A stretch of DNA of 64,000 bases from Phycisphaerales bacterium (lineage in GTDB: Bacteria; Planctomycetota; Phycisphaerae; Phycisphaerales; UBA1924). Under the pieces are notes generated by a model. That model had not been told where the DNA came from. It ran no database searches and saw only the letters and a program-made list of their open reading frames with translations. The stretch covers positions 148,122 to 212,121 of the forward strand of contig JAHDXL010000004.1 of NCBI GenBank assembly GCA_023382935.1. Reading direction: 5' to 3'. Both the position numbers and the translations under genes were made by a program. Positions 51,893-61,134 of this stretch are shown in pieces. Within the stretch, counting starts at the first letter, position 1. Each line of letters starts with the position of its first letter.

Positions 51893-53571
51893 TGCCGCGC
51901 CACCCTGACCAGTGTCACCGCGGTGTACACCATCAGCCCCGCGACGCCGCCCCACAGCACCGGAAGCCCGATCAGGCCGTCCTTGTGCATCACCTGCTGC
52001 CCGGAGTTGATCAGGATGATCGTGAACAGGGCCGGGAAGAACGCCCACAGATACACCACAAGCGGCAACGCATTCCGCAGGCGCAGTGCTGTCACCGCGC
52101 CCGTCAGCACCATCACCAGGCATGACCCGGCCATCGCCGCGCGCTCGTTCTGCTTGCTCACGATCTCACGCTTCAACTTTTCAATCTGTGTCTCCAGTTG
52201 GTCGGCCGCCGCCGCGATCGTCCCAGCCTTCTGCCCGCTCGACTCGACCTCGGCCCGCGCCTCGGCCAGCACCTGCTCGACCGACAGCATGCGCAAGCGA
52301 TCCAGCGTGTCCCTGGCTGGGCGCAGCCCGCGCATCACTCGCTGCGGAAAGGCCGTCTGCCCCGTGTCCTCCCGAAGATCCAGCCCCGCCGCCCCGCGCA
52401 GCACCACGTTGGTCAGCGTCAGGGTGAAACTCAGGCTCGACTGGTCAATCGGACGTGTCGGATCCAGCCCGGCGCTCTCCGGCTCGATGGTGCCACTCTC
52501 GGCCGCGAGGCGGTCGCTGCCCACGCGCTCCGTCGACATCACCTCGACTTCGACTCGGTTGCTCTCCCTGCGGGGTATCAGTCGATTCTGCCCGCTCAGC
52601 CCGCGCGCCCGCACCACCACCGTCTGCCCAAGCGGATCTCGAAACCGCACGCTGCCCTCGTTGGCGAAGCCGTATTCCATGGCCCGCGCCGCCTCGCGTG
52701 CCGCCAGACGCCGCGCCAGTTCCAGCCGCTGCGATTCGATCCAGTTCATCCGCTCCGGCTCGCGCTTGAGTGAGCGCAATTCTCCGAACGTCAGAAACTT
52801 CGGATCGTCGTTGAACGGGCTGGGCACCCGCACCGGAGTGGTCGTGAACTGCCCCTGATGCAGCAGGTCGCCGCGATCGGAATAAGTCAGATCCTCGAAG
52901 CGAATCAGCGCCACGGCTTCGTCGGCCTCATCAATCCCCACCGTCGACGCCGGCACCAGCCACAGGTGGGCCTGCTGGGCCGCCACGTCAGTCTCGACAC
53001 GCCGCTTGCCGTCGAACGCGATCGCCGTCACCCCGCGCATCAGGTACTGATCGATCACCCCCGACCCGGCCTGCGGCGGCACACGACCGATGCGATCGGC
53101 ATGAATCTCCAAGTCCGCAAACCTGGCCGCCTCACCCCGCTCCATCGTCCGCACCATCATCTGGATCAGGTTCCGCGTGATCATGCTCTCCATCGAGCGC
53201 AGGAACCGCGGAATCACCTGCTCGTTCAGCCCCCCCAGCACCACCGCCAGCCCAACCCCCATCGCCACCGCCGGCATCAGGATCGCTCCATGCGACAACC
53301 CGCTCGCCTTGATCGCCACCACCTCGTTGTCCGACGCCATCCGGTGATATGCCAGCGTCGTGCCAAAACACGCCGCGAACGGCAGTGCATATGCCAGCAT
53401 CGGGGGAATGGCCAGGAACATGAACCGCAGTGCCTCGATCGGCGTCAGTTTCCCATCGGCCAAAGGCTTGACCGTTGCTGCAAACGCGATCACCAGCACC
53501 AGCACCGCCGTGGTCAAGGCGATGAGTTTGCCCATCTCGACCAACATGTGCTTCCAAAGGGTCCACGGCAT
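51889..53571 (-). CDS. LptF/LptG (YjgP/YjgQ) family LPS export permease
   Basis: The 560-residue protein has helices at the N-terminus (KLIALTTAVLVLVIAFAATV, FLAIPPMLAYALPFAACFGT) and C-terminus (MAGSCLVMVLTGAVTALRL, LVVYLWAFFPALFTIILINS) around a long periplasmic domain, as in Lpt transporters. MASDNEVVAIKASGLS is the family signature. The periplasmic part ends in a predicted coiled coil (TIAAAADQLETQIEKLKREI), which makes it longer than E. coli LptF (366). One gene is seen where E. coli has two (F and G). It heads a unit with GT39 and PAP2. Confidence 0.88.
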   Translation of the reverse strand: MPWTLWKHMLVEMGKLIALTTAVLVLVIAFAATVKPLADGKLTPIEALRFMFLAIPPMLAYALPFAACFGTTLAYHRMASDNEVVAIKASGLSHGAILMPAVAMGVGLAVVLGGLNEQVIPRFLRSMESMITRNLIQMMVRTMERGEAARFADLEIHADRIGRVPPQAGSGVIDQYLMRGVTAIAFDGKRRVETDVAAQQAHLWLVPASTVGIDEADEAVALIRFEDLTYSDRGDLLHQGQFTTTPVRVPSPFNDDPKFLTFGELRSLKREPERMNWIESQRLELARRLAAREAARAMEYGFANEGSVRFRDPLGQTVVVRARGLSGQNRLIPRRESNRVEVEVMSTERVGSDRLAAESGTIEPESAGLDPTRPIDQSSLSFTLTLTNVVLRGAAGLDLREDTGQTAFPQRVMRGLRPARDTLDRLRMLSVEQVLAEARAEVESSGQKAGTIAAAADQLETQIEKLKREIVSKQNERAAMAGSCLVMVLTGAVTALRLRNALPLVVYLWAFFPALFTIILINSGQQVMHKDGLIGLPVLWGGVAGLMVYTAVTLVRVARH

Positions 53572-53661
53572 CGGACCAGCATGGTACGCGAGGGGCCCGC
53601 GGACATCCGACGCCCACACCCGGCCCCGGCCCCCGACCCGCTCCCCCTACCATTGCCCGCA

Positions 53662-55380
53662 ATGACGTTCCGCCTTTACAACACCGCCACCAGAGCCGTC
53701 GAGCCCTTCATCCCCCGTGATCCAAAGCGGATCAACTTCTACTCGTGCGGCCCGACGGTCTACGACGACGCCCACATCGGCAACTTCCGCTCCTTCCTCG
53801 CCGCCGACGTCCTCCGCCGATGGCTGGAAAGCCCGCTGTGTGAGTTGGAGGGAGACGATCGCCTGTCTCAGAACGACCTGAGGATGGTCCGCAACGCGGG
53901 TCGCCAGGTCGTCCACGTCATGAACATCACCGATGTGGGTCACATGACCGACGACGATGCGGCCGACGGCGGCGGGCAGGACAAGATGGAGGTCGCCGGA
54001 CAGCGCCTCGCCGAAGCAAAGAAGAGCGGCAAACTCCCGCCCGAAGCCAACATCGACCCGGCCGACCCACGCGCCATCGCCGACTTTTACGCCGGGCGCT
54101 TCGTCGAAGATGCGCGCCGACTCGGGCTCAAACTCGCGCTCGAGGCCGAACGTGACCCCACGCTCATGCCTCGCGCCACCGACCACATCGCCGGCATGCA
54201 GCGCCTCATCGCCGCGCTGATCGAGCGCGGGCACGCCTATGTCGCCGGGCCAGTCGGCACGCGAGCCGTCTACTTCGACGTCCAGTCCTTCCCCTCCTAC
54301 GGCTCGCTGTCGGGCAACACGCTCGACTCGCTCCGCGGTGGCGCGGGTGGGCGTGTCAGCGATGAAGATCAACGCTCCAAGAAACACCCGGCCGACTTCC
54401 TCCTGTGGAAGGAAGACGCCTCACACCTGATGAAATGGGACAGCCCCTGGGGCGCCGGCTACCCCGGTTGGCACATCGAGTGCTCGGTTATGTCCCTCGC
54501 CCGCCTCGTCCCAGGCGGCATCGACCGCGTTCTCGCACGCCCCGACCCCGACCTGGCTATCGACCTGCACTCCGGCGGCGAAGACAACATCTTTCCCCAC
54601 CACGAGTGCGAACGCGCCCAGTCCTGCTGCGTGCTCGGCGGGCCGACCTTTGCGCGCCACTGGTTTCACGCCCGCTTCCTCATGGTCAACGGGCAGAAAA
54701 TGAGCAAGAGCAAGGGTACCTTCTACACCGCACGCCAGTTGTTCGAACAGGGGCACGAGCCCGCGGCCGTGCGCCTCGAACTCATCAAGGCCCACTACCG
54801 CTCCAACGCTGATTTCTCGATGCAGGGGCTCAAAGACTCGGCCCGCATGATCGAACGATGGCGTAAGGCCCGCCTTGAAATCGCGCGGCGTTCAATGAGT
54901 TGGACGACGGCCGACCACAGAAGGTACATGCACCTTCTGAAACTTGGGTTTGTCCGCGAGATGGAAGAGGACCTAAACGTACCCGGGGCGATCGGTTACA
55001 TCAAACAGTACATCGACTTCGGGATGAACCTGCCGTTCGACGAGACTCGCGCGCTCCCGAACGACCCTGAAGAGATCGAAGATGCATTGGATGAAGTCGA
55101 AGGGGATGCTGGACCGAATCAGCCTTTGGACATTTTCAAACACATCGACGCCATTCTCGGCGTCGTTGGTCGGAGGTACTTCTCCGCTCAAGGGCTTGTG
55201 ATCTGGCTCCCTGGAATTGAGCGGAACGACGAGGTAGAAGTCCTTGCAAATCAGCGTGCCGCAGCCCGGGCCGCCAAGAACTTCGCCCGCTCCGACGAAA
55301 TCCGCGATCAGTTGAAGGCCATGGGCTACGCCATCAAGGACGTCGCCGGCGGCAAGGTCGAAGTTGGGCCTCTTGGGTAG
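53662..55380 (+). CDS. cysS: Cysteinyl-tRNA synthetase, long form
   Basis: The 572-residue class I synthetase has zinc Cys C29 (FYSCGPTVYDDAHIGNFRS), the HIGN motif (38-41), VMNITDVGHMTDDD, GYPGWHIECSVMS, HSGGEDNIFPHHECERAQS and KMSKS (346-350). It exceeds the usual ~460 residues by insertions at ~55-75 and ~100-140 and by an extended C-terminal helical domain. The DNA between ~54890 and 55260, encoding that domain, has visibly lower GC and other codon choices than the rest. ATG 53662 has no strong ribosome site. Confidence 0.93.
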   Translation: MTFRLYNTATRAVEPFIPRDPKRINFYSCGPTVYDDAHIGNFRSFLAADVLRRWLESPLCELEGDDRLSQNDLRMVRNAGRQVVHVMNITDVGHMTDDDAADGGGQDKMEVAGQRLAEAKKSGKLPPEANIDPADPRAIADFYAGRFVEDARRLGLKLALEAERDPTLMPRATDHIAGMQRLIAALIERGHAYVAGPVGTRAVYFDVQSFPSYGSLSGNTLDSLRGGAGGRVSDEDQRSKKHPADFLLWKEDASHLMKWDSPWGAGYPGWHIECSVMSLARLVPGGIDRVLARPDPDLAIDLHSGGEDNIFPHHECERAQSCCVLGGPTFARHWFHARFLMVNGQKMSKSKGTFYTARQLFEQGHEPAAVRLELIKAHYRSNADFSMQGLKDSARMIERWRKARLEIARRSMSWTTADHRRYMHLLKLGFVREMEEDLNVPGAIGYIKQYIDFGMNLPFDETRALPNDPEEIEDALDEVEGDAGPNQPLDIFKHIDAILGVVGRRYFSAQGLVIWLPGIERNDEVEVLANQRAAARAAKNFARSDEIRDQLKAMGYAIKDVAGGKVEVGPLG

Positions 55381-55487
55381 ATCGGCTCTCTGGGTCGATG
55401 CTTGGGCTGGTGGGTGCTCGGCTGGTGGCACAGGCGTCCCGCCCCACCACACAACCCCTCCCTCACGGTCGGGCTCGTTGGTTCCGT

Positions 55488-56903
55488 TCACGCCGCCTTG
55501 GACATCACGACGGCGGCCTCCTGCTCGTGATCGCCGCTGGCCGCACAAGCCGCCGCCGCTGGCTTGCACGTCAACAGCACCGCCGCGCCCGCCACCGCAC
55601 TGAGCATTGAGCCGGAGAGAATGCCCATTTTGGCCGCTTCGAGACTGGCCGCATCGGGGAACGCCAGCGTCGCGATGAACAGCGCCATGGTGAACCCGAT
55701 GCCCCCCAGCATGCCCACGCCGATCATCTGCCTCCAGTTCACGCCTGACGGAAGGGCCGCGATCCCCACCTTGGTCGCGATCCAGCAAGCCCCGACGATG
55801 CCCAGCGGCTTGCCCACCAGCAGCCCGAAGATCACGCCCAGCGAAACCGAGCCGGTGATCATCTCCCCGGCCCCGTGTCCGACATGCACTCCCGCATTGG
55901 CCAGCGCGAAGATCGGAAGGATGAGGAAAGCGACCCACCCGTGCAGCGCGTGCTCGATGCGGTGCAACGGCGGCATAACCTGCGCGCAGTTGGTCGCAAT
56001 CGCCTGCACCGCCGCCCGCTGCGTGCTGCTCGTCCGCACGCAACGCCCCATCTGCTCATCATCGAAGACGTCGAGCGCGTGCCCGGTCGCTGTGGCGAAT
56101 CGCTGCGAATCGACCCGTCCGGTCGCCGGAATCGTCATCGCCAGCAGCACGCCCGCGATCGTCGCGTGAATGCCCGACTCGAGCAGGCAGTACCACAGCA
56201 CCACGCCCACCACGAGGTAGGGTATCGGGCTGCGCACCTTGAACATGTTGAACAGGACGAGAACGCCCAGCGTGGCCGCGCCGAACTGGAGAAACATCAT
56301 CGAGATGTTCTCGGTGTAGAACAGAGCGATCACCACCAACGCCCCCAGGTCGTCCACGATCGCCAGGGAGGTCAGGAACACCTTGAGCGATAGCGGCGCG
56401 CGGGAGCCCAGCAGCGCCAGCACGCCGAGGGCAAAGGCAATGTCCGTTGCCATGGGCACGCCCCACCCGCGCAGCGTCGGCTGTCCGAAGTTGATCGCCA
56501 CGTAGATCACCGCCGGCACCACCATCCCGCCGATGGCCGCGACAATCGGCAGGGCTGCCTTGCGCGGGTCGGCCAACTCACCCACCAGCATCTCACGCTT
56601 GATCTCCAGGCCCACGATCAGGAAGAACACCGCCATCAGCGCGTCATTGATCCAGTGCACCAGGTGATGGGAGAGTGTCCACCCACCGAGCCCGATCTCC
56701 AAGTCCGTCTCGTGGAACACCCCGTGATACCCGGAGCCCCACGGCGAGTTGGCCCAGATCAGTGCCAGTACCGCAAAACCCAGCAGCATCAGCCCGCCCG
56801 CCGACGACAGGGAGACGAATCGCTGGAATGGACGCATCAGCCTTTCGCCCGGCTCCAGCCTCAGGCCCGAGGCCGCACTTGGAATGCTCGCATGCCCTGA
56901 CAT
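55488..56903 (-). CDS. nhaA: Na+/H+ antiporter NhaA
   Basis: The 471-residue membrane protein has the NhaA core: VGLEIKREMLVGEL, VPMATDIAFALGVLALLG (D154) and LTSLAIVDDLGALVVIALFY (D184 and D185, the ion-binding pair). There are about 12 helices, and the C-terminal half has PSGVNWRQMIGVGMLGGIGFTM. It handles sodium and pH stress. ATG 56903 has a GAGAGG site. It is convergent with cysS; the 107 bases between hold only an imperfect inverted GTGG...CCAC stretch. Confidence 0.95.
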   Translation of the reverse strand: MSGHASIPSAASGLRLEPGERLMRPFQRFVSLSSAGGLMLLGFAVLALIWANSPWGSGYHGVFHETDLEIGLGGWTLSHHLVHWINDALMAVFFLIVGLEIKREMLVGELADPRKAALPIVAAIGGMVVPAVIYVAINFGQPTLRGWGVPMATDIAFALGVLALLGSRAPLSLKVFLTSLAIVDDLGALVVIALFYTENISMMFLQFGAATLGVLVLFNMFKVRSPIPYLVVGVVLWYCLLESGIHATIAGVLLAMTIPATGRVDSQRFATATGHALDVFDDEQMGRCVRTSSTQRAAVQAIATNCAQVMPPLHRIEHALHGWVAFLILPIFALANAGVHVGHGAGEMITGSVSLGVIFGLLVGKPLGIVGACWIATKVGIAALPSGVNWRQMIGVGMLGGIGFTMALFIATLAFPDAASLEAAKMGILSGSMLSAVAGAAVLLTCKPAAAACAASGDHEQEAAVVMSKAA

Positions 56904-57102
56904 CGCGCCGTCCTCTCTGAAGGGGGAACCGGAGCCCGAGAAGCCCATCGGCCCGACCGGCGACCGACTTTTGTGCGATTTGGTCGCGATTGGTCAAGTT
57001 TGCGCTCAGGTTTGATAACCGGCGCTCGCGGCATCTGCACTTTGCTAATCTAACCTTCACATTTATCTGCCCGAGCCTGCCACATATCGCTGGAAAAACC
57101 AC

Positions 57103-58323
57103 ATGCTCGCCACCGACGCCCTCACGGTCGCAGTCTTGTCCCCGGTCGTGCTGGCCGGCAATCCGACCTCCACCCCGCTTCCTCTGGATGCCCAGGAGCG
57201 ATCTGTTGTTTCCACCGGAACCGGGGGGCACAACAGCAAGTTCTTCGTCGCCTCCGCCGACAGGGCTTTCCGCCTGAACATGGGTGGACAGGTCCAGTTC
57301 CGATACAACGCCAACTTCCGGGACGACCCCGGCCCCAACGCCAACGGCGGCGACGACGACCAGACCACCCTCGGCTTCCACACGAGGCGCACCAAGATCG
57401 AGTGGGGCGGGCACGTCTACGAGAAGTGGAACTTCAAACTCGTCGGCGCCTTCAGCCGTACCAGCGGCTCGTTCATCCTCGAAGACATCATCCTCTCCTG
57501 CAAGTTCGACAACGACGTCATCATCAACTGGGGACAGTTCAAACTCCCGATCCTCCGCGAAGAGTCAATCTCGAGCAAGTACCAACTCGCGGCCGACCGG
57601 TCAATCGCCAACGAGGTCTTCAACCAGGACCGCTCCCAAGCGGTGCAGATCGGCTGGCAGGGTGATCGCATCCGCCTGCTCGGTGCCATATCCGACGGCA
57701 CGTTTGCCGCGAACTCCACCTTCAATTCATCGGCCGAGGCGGACATCGCGCTGACCGCCCGGGCCGAGATTCGCCTCGGCGAGGCCGCCTGGAAGGAGTT
57801 CGATGACTTCACGTCCTTCCGCGGCGACGAACGCGGCGCGCTCATCGGCGCCGCCGTGCACTGGCAGACCGCAGGCGACACCAACCCATCCACACCATCG
57901 AGCACCGACACGCTGCTCTACACCATCGACGCGGGGTACGACGGCGGAGGCTGGAACCTCTACGCAGCGTTCATCGGTCGATCCACTGACGCCCCCGGGG
58001 GTGCCAACTTCCACGACTTCGGAGCCGTGGCACAGGGAGGCGTGTTCGTCAGCGAGCGCACCGAACTGTTCGCCCGCTGGGACGCGGTCTTTCCCGATTC
58101 CGACCGCGCCAGCAGCGACGACTTCCACACGGTCGCGGCGGGCGTCAACCACTACTTCATCCCCGACAGTCACGCCCTCAAGTTCACGGCCGATGTGCAG
58201 TGGTTCCTCGACGACCAGGCCTCGAGCAGCAGTTTGGTCGGTTCCAACGAGGGCGTCGGACTCATGGCCGACAGTCATGACGACCAGATCGCCCTGCGGA
58301 TCCAGATGCAACTGCTTTTCTAG
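57103..58323 (+). CDS. Phosphate-selective porin OprO/OprP family outer-membrane protein
   Basis: The 406-residue beta-barrel protein ends in QMQLLF (aromatic terminal residue for Bam insertion). It contains GGQVQFRYNANFRDD, DDQTTLGFHTRRTKIEWGG, NWGQFKLPILREESISS and AADRSIANEVFNQDR, all typical of OprP-like porins (poorly selective in many bacteria). The signal peptide region (MLATDALTVAVLSPVVLAG) lacks the usual basic residues, and no upstream ATG, GTG or TTG in frame offers them. The 199-base region before it (to nhaA) is AT-richer than average and probably holds both promoters. Confidence 0.88.
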   Translation: MLATDALTVAVLSPVVLAGNPTSTPLPLDAQERSVVSTGTGGHNSKFFVASADRAFRLNMGGQVQFRYNANFRDDPGPNANGGDDDQTTLGFHTRRTKIEWGGHVYEKWNFKLVGAFSRTSGSFILEDIILSCKFDNDVIINWGQFKLPILREESISSKYQLAADRSIANEVFNQDRSQAVQIGWQGDRIRLLGAISDGTFAANSTFNSSAEADIALTARAEIRLGEAAWKEFDDFTSFRGDERGALIGAAVHWQTAGDTNPSTPSSTDTLLYTIDAGYDGGGWNLYAAFIGRSTDAPGGANFHDFGAVAQGGVFVSERTELFARWDAVFPDSDRASSDDFHTVAAGVNHYFIPDSHALKFTADVQWFLDDQASSSSLVGSNEGVGLMADSHDDQIALRIQMQLLF

Positions 58324-58498
58324 AGGCCCGGATTCTGCGCACGCACGAATCGCGCCGCGTCGACTCTCGCGTGGAGAAGGCAACTCGACATGCCGCATCG
58401 ACGCGAACGAAGGGCTTTCGGCAGGGCGGGCCTGCCACCGGCCTGTCCCGACACCTCGCCCGTGCGTCGGCGCCGAAATGATCACCTGCGAGAGCAAG

Positions 58499-58527
58499 AA
58501 AAAACGCCGGGACCTTTGCGCCCGACG
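58499..58527 (-). terminator. Rho-independent terminator of the alpha-CTD/TPR gene
   Basis: On the minus strand CGTCGGG pairs with CCCGGCG (7 bp) around a 9-base loop, followed by TTTTTT. It lies 25 bases after the stop of the gene at 58552. The rest of 58324-58551 shows no gene. Confidence 0.75.
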
Positions 58528-58551
58528 TCCGTTCTTTGGCGTTCCGCCGGC

Positions 58552-59523
58552 TCACATCTCCGGCAGCGGCTCGGCCTCGACTTCGTCCTCCTCCAGCGTC
58601 CGGAGTGAAAGGCCCATTTCGGTCAGCCGCTCGCGCACCTCCTGCAGCGAGGTGGCGCCGAAGTTCTTCACGCCCATCAACTCGGCCTCGGTGTGGCTGA
58701 CCAGGTCGCCGATGGTCTGAATGTTGAGCAACTGCAGCGCCTTGCGCGCCCGCACCGACAACTGCAGGTCGCTGACCAACTTGTTGAGCACTGCTTCCTT
58801 GCCGCTGCCGCGCAGGCGGTCCATGATCTGCCGCCGCGCCGCCCGGTGCGCATCCTCCAGCCCCTGCCCCAGGCGCAGCCCCTTCTGCGAGAGCATGCGC
58901 TTGATCTCCTCCAGCGAACTCTCGCCGAAGTTCTTGTAACTCATCAACTCGGCCTCGGTGATCCGCAGCAGGTCACCCAGCGTGCGGATGTTCATCTTCT
59001 TCAGACAGGTCCGTGCCCGCACCGACAACTCGAAGTCCGTCACCGGCGTGTCGAACAACGCCTTCTTCTTCAGCAGGTCGCGATCCGATTCCTCCTCGAC
59101 CATCATCTCGCGGCTGGCCTGGATGTCTTTCATGAACAAGCGTCCGCGCACGTGGTTGGGGTTGGTCTCCAGCACCTGCCGTACGCAGCGCTCCGCCCGC
59201 ACGTAGTCCCCGCGGTCCTCGTACATCACCGCCAGGTTGAGGAGTGCGTTCACCGGCGCCGGCTGCGCGTCGGTCACACGCTCGTACAGCGACAGCGCCT
59301 CGTCCTCCTCCCCCACCAGGTCGAGCAGGTAGGCCAGGTGGAACATCGCGTCGGCGTTCTCCGGGTCGGCCGCCAGGGCCCGACGATACTCACTGATCGC
59401 GCCGGCCTTTTCGCCCGCATTGATCAGGTTGCTCGCCGCGGTCAGGTGCCGACGGGCCGTCTCAAAGTCTCGATGGCTGGCAGGACCGGCGCCGATGACC
59501 ACGTCCATGGGATCGCTGTGCAT
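58552..59523 (-). CDS. TPR protein fused to two RNA polymerase alpha-CTD domains
   Basis: The 323-residue protein has an N-terminal TPR region (~20-135, AGAISEYRRALAADPENADA and ALLNLAVMYEDRGDYVRAER) and then two copies of the RNA polymerase alpha C-terminal domain (about 162-220 and 250-310). Each copy has LSVRAR, a middle RTLGDLLRITEAELM or QTIGDLVSHTEAELM, and NFGESSLEEI or NFGATSLQEV. E. coli alpha R265, needed for UP-element DNA contact, is kept in both (R169, R258); N268 and K298 are not. It may link transcription to a TPR partner, or use the domains for other contacts. ATG 59523 has AAGGA upstream. A strong terminator follows. Confidence 0.85.
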   Translation of the reverse strand: MHSDPMDVVIGAGPASHRDFETARRHLTAASNLINAGEKAGAISEYRRALAADPENADAMFHLAYLLDLVGEEDEALSLYERVTDAQPAPVNALLNLAVMYEDRGDYVRAERCVRQVLETNPNHVRGRLFMKDIQASREMMVEEESDRDLLKKKALFDTPVTDFELSVRARTCLKKMNIRTLGDLLRITEAELMSYKNFGESSLEEIKRMLSQKGLRLGQGLEDAHRAARRQIMDRLRGSGKEAVLNKLVSDLQLSVRARKALQLLNIQTIGDLVSHTEAELMGVKNFGATSLQEVRERLTEMGLSLRTLEEDEVEAEPLPEM

Positions 59524-59584
59524 TGCTTCAATTCCTTGGGGTTGACCGGTCTGAACCATAGACCCGGGCCACGGGAGAGGCCAA

Positions 59585-61132
59585 TTACGCCGCCCCGGGG
59601 CTTGCCCCGGGCGCCATCGGGTCCGGCGGGAGGTTGTGCAGCGGGTCGTCGTGGGTCAACTTGATCGACTTCCACTTTCCCCCCAGAAACCGCCAGAGGT
59701 ACAGAAAACTGAGCAGAATGATGTACGCCGCCGCCGCCGACCACGGGCCCAGCGAGCCCCACTGCGGGAACACCTCGATCACCACGTGCCCCAGCCCCAT
59801 GATGCAGCCCCAACTGACCACCACGGTCACCAAGCCCGGCCACACGGTGTCCCCGGCCCCGCGCAACGCCGCCGACATCGTGATCGCCATCGCGTCAAAC
59901 ACCTGAAAGACCGCCCCGCACAGCATCACCATGCCACCCACACGGATGACCTCGCCCGCCACCTCGGCCGCATGATCGCCCGTCCCCCGGTTCACGAACA
60001 CGCTCACCAGCCAGGTCCGGAAAAGCACAAACATCAGGGCGCAGGCTCCCATATACCCAACCGTCAGGCTCAGCGCAAGCCACGTGCGGCGCACCGCAAG
60101 ATCCGGTCGGCCGGCCCCGATCGCCTTGCCCACCACCGCCTGCGTCGCGATCGAGATCCCTACGGCCGGCATGAACGACAGGTGCATGTACTGCAGCCCG
60201 ATGAACCCGGCCGTGTTCGCCACCGTCCCCGCCCGCTCCACCATCGCAGCACTGGCCCCGCTCAGTGCCGCCGCCCGTTCGCCCGCGCGCCCGATCAGGT
60301 TCGACATCAGATACTGCCAGCAGACCAGTTCCGATAAGAAAGTCAGCCCCGCCGGCCACCCAACCCGGAACAGGTCGCGCACACACACGACGCTGACCCG
60401 CCAGGCGCGGCGCGTCCCGAAGCGCTCGTGGAACCCGGGACTGAGGAACACCGCCAGCGGGATCAGCAACTCCACGCTTGTTCCGATCACCGTTCCCCAC
60501 GCCGCACCGGCCACGCCCATCTCCGGAAACCCCAAGTGCCCGAAGATCAGCGCATAGTTGGCCCCGATGTTGGTCAGGTTACCCAGCACCGTGGCCACCA
60601 AGACCACGCCCGGACGATGCAACCCGAAGAAGTAGTTCTGGATCGATTTGGTCAGGATCGTGACCACCGAGCACCCGACCAGGATCTGCGCATATTGAAC
60701 TTCATAGCGCAGCAGTTCTCCGTCGTGCCCGTAGCCCTCGAACAGCGGACGGATGAGCAGAAGCGCCGGCAGCATGAGCATCAGCCAGTACGCCAGCCCG
60801 ATCCACATCGCGTTCCACGCATAGGCCGACCCGCGCTGCGGTTTACCCGCCCCTAGGTTCTGGCTGACGAACGAACTGACCACGCCTGACATGCCGACGA
60901 CAAAAGTGATCGCCGTCCACGCCGTTACGCCCCCGTTGCCTTGTGCGGCGATGTACACCGGGTCGGGCCCGATCTCCTTGACCATCAACTTGTCGACGAA
61001 CTGCATCACCGTGTAACTGGCCATCGTCGCCACCGACGGCCCGGCGATGCGCAACAACTCCATCAGCGCACCGCTGTCCTCTTCCTGAGCCGCGAGGGCT
61101 CCGGGCTCTCTCACCTCTTCCAGATGCGTCAT
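59585..61132 (-). CDS. MATE-family multidrug exporter
   Basis: The 515-residue protein has about 12 membrane helices in two related halves: ELLRIAGPSVATMASYTVMQF, VSQNLGAGKPQRG and GVAGAAWGTVIGTSVELLIPL in the first, MPAVGISIATQAVVGKAIGAG in the second. It likely exports cationic compounds using Na+ or H+. ATG 61132 is preferred; a TTG at 61138 overlaps the pdxA stop. It is transcribed with pdxA. Confidence 0.9.
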   Translation of the reverse strand: MTHLEEVREPGALAAQEEDSGALMELLRIAGPSVATMASYTVMQFVDKLMVKEIGPDPVYIAAQGNGGVTAWTAITFVVGMSGVVSSFVSQNLGAGKPQRGSAYAWNAMWIGLAYWLMLMLPALLLIRPLFEGYGHDGELLRYEVQYAQILVGCSVVTILTKSIQNYFFGLHRPGVVLVATVLGNLTNIGANYALIFGHLGFPEMGVAGAAWGTVIGTSVELLIPLAVFLSPGFHERFGTRRAWRVSVVCVRDLFRVGWPAGLTFLSELVCWQYLMSNLIGRAGERAAALSGASAAMVERAGTVANTAGFIGLQYMHLSFMPAVGISIATQAVVGKAIGAGRPDLAVRRTWLALSLTVGYMGACALMFVLFRTWLVSVFVNRGTGDHAAEVAGEVIRVGGMVMLCGAVFQVFDAMAITMSAALRGAGDTVWPGLVTVVVSWGCIMGLGHVVIEVFPQWGSLGPWSAAAAYIILLSFLYLWRFLGGKWKSIKLTHDDPLHNLPPDPMAPGASPGAA

Positions 61133-61134
61133 CG

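Noticed and set aside
55420-55452. Imperfect inverted repeat GGTGG...CCACC between cysS and nhaA, like intergenic repeat words of planctomycetes
   Set aside because: Only one copy is visible in the window and pairing is imperfect; not enough to call a repeat family or terminator.
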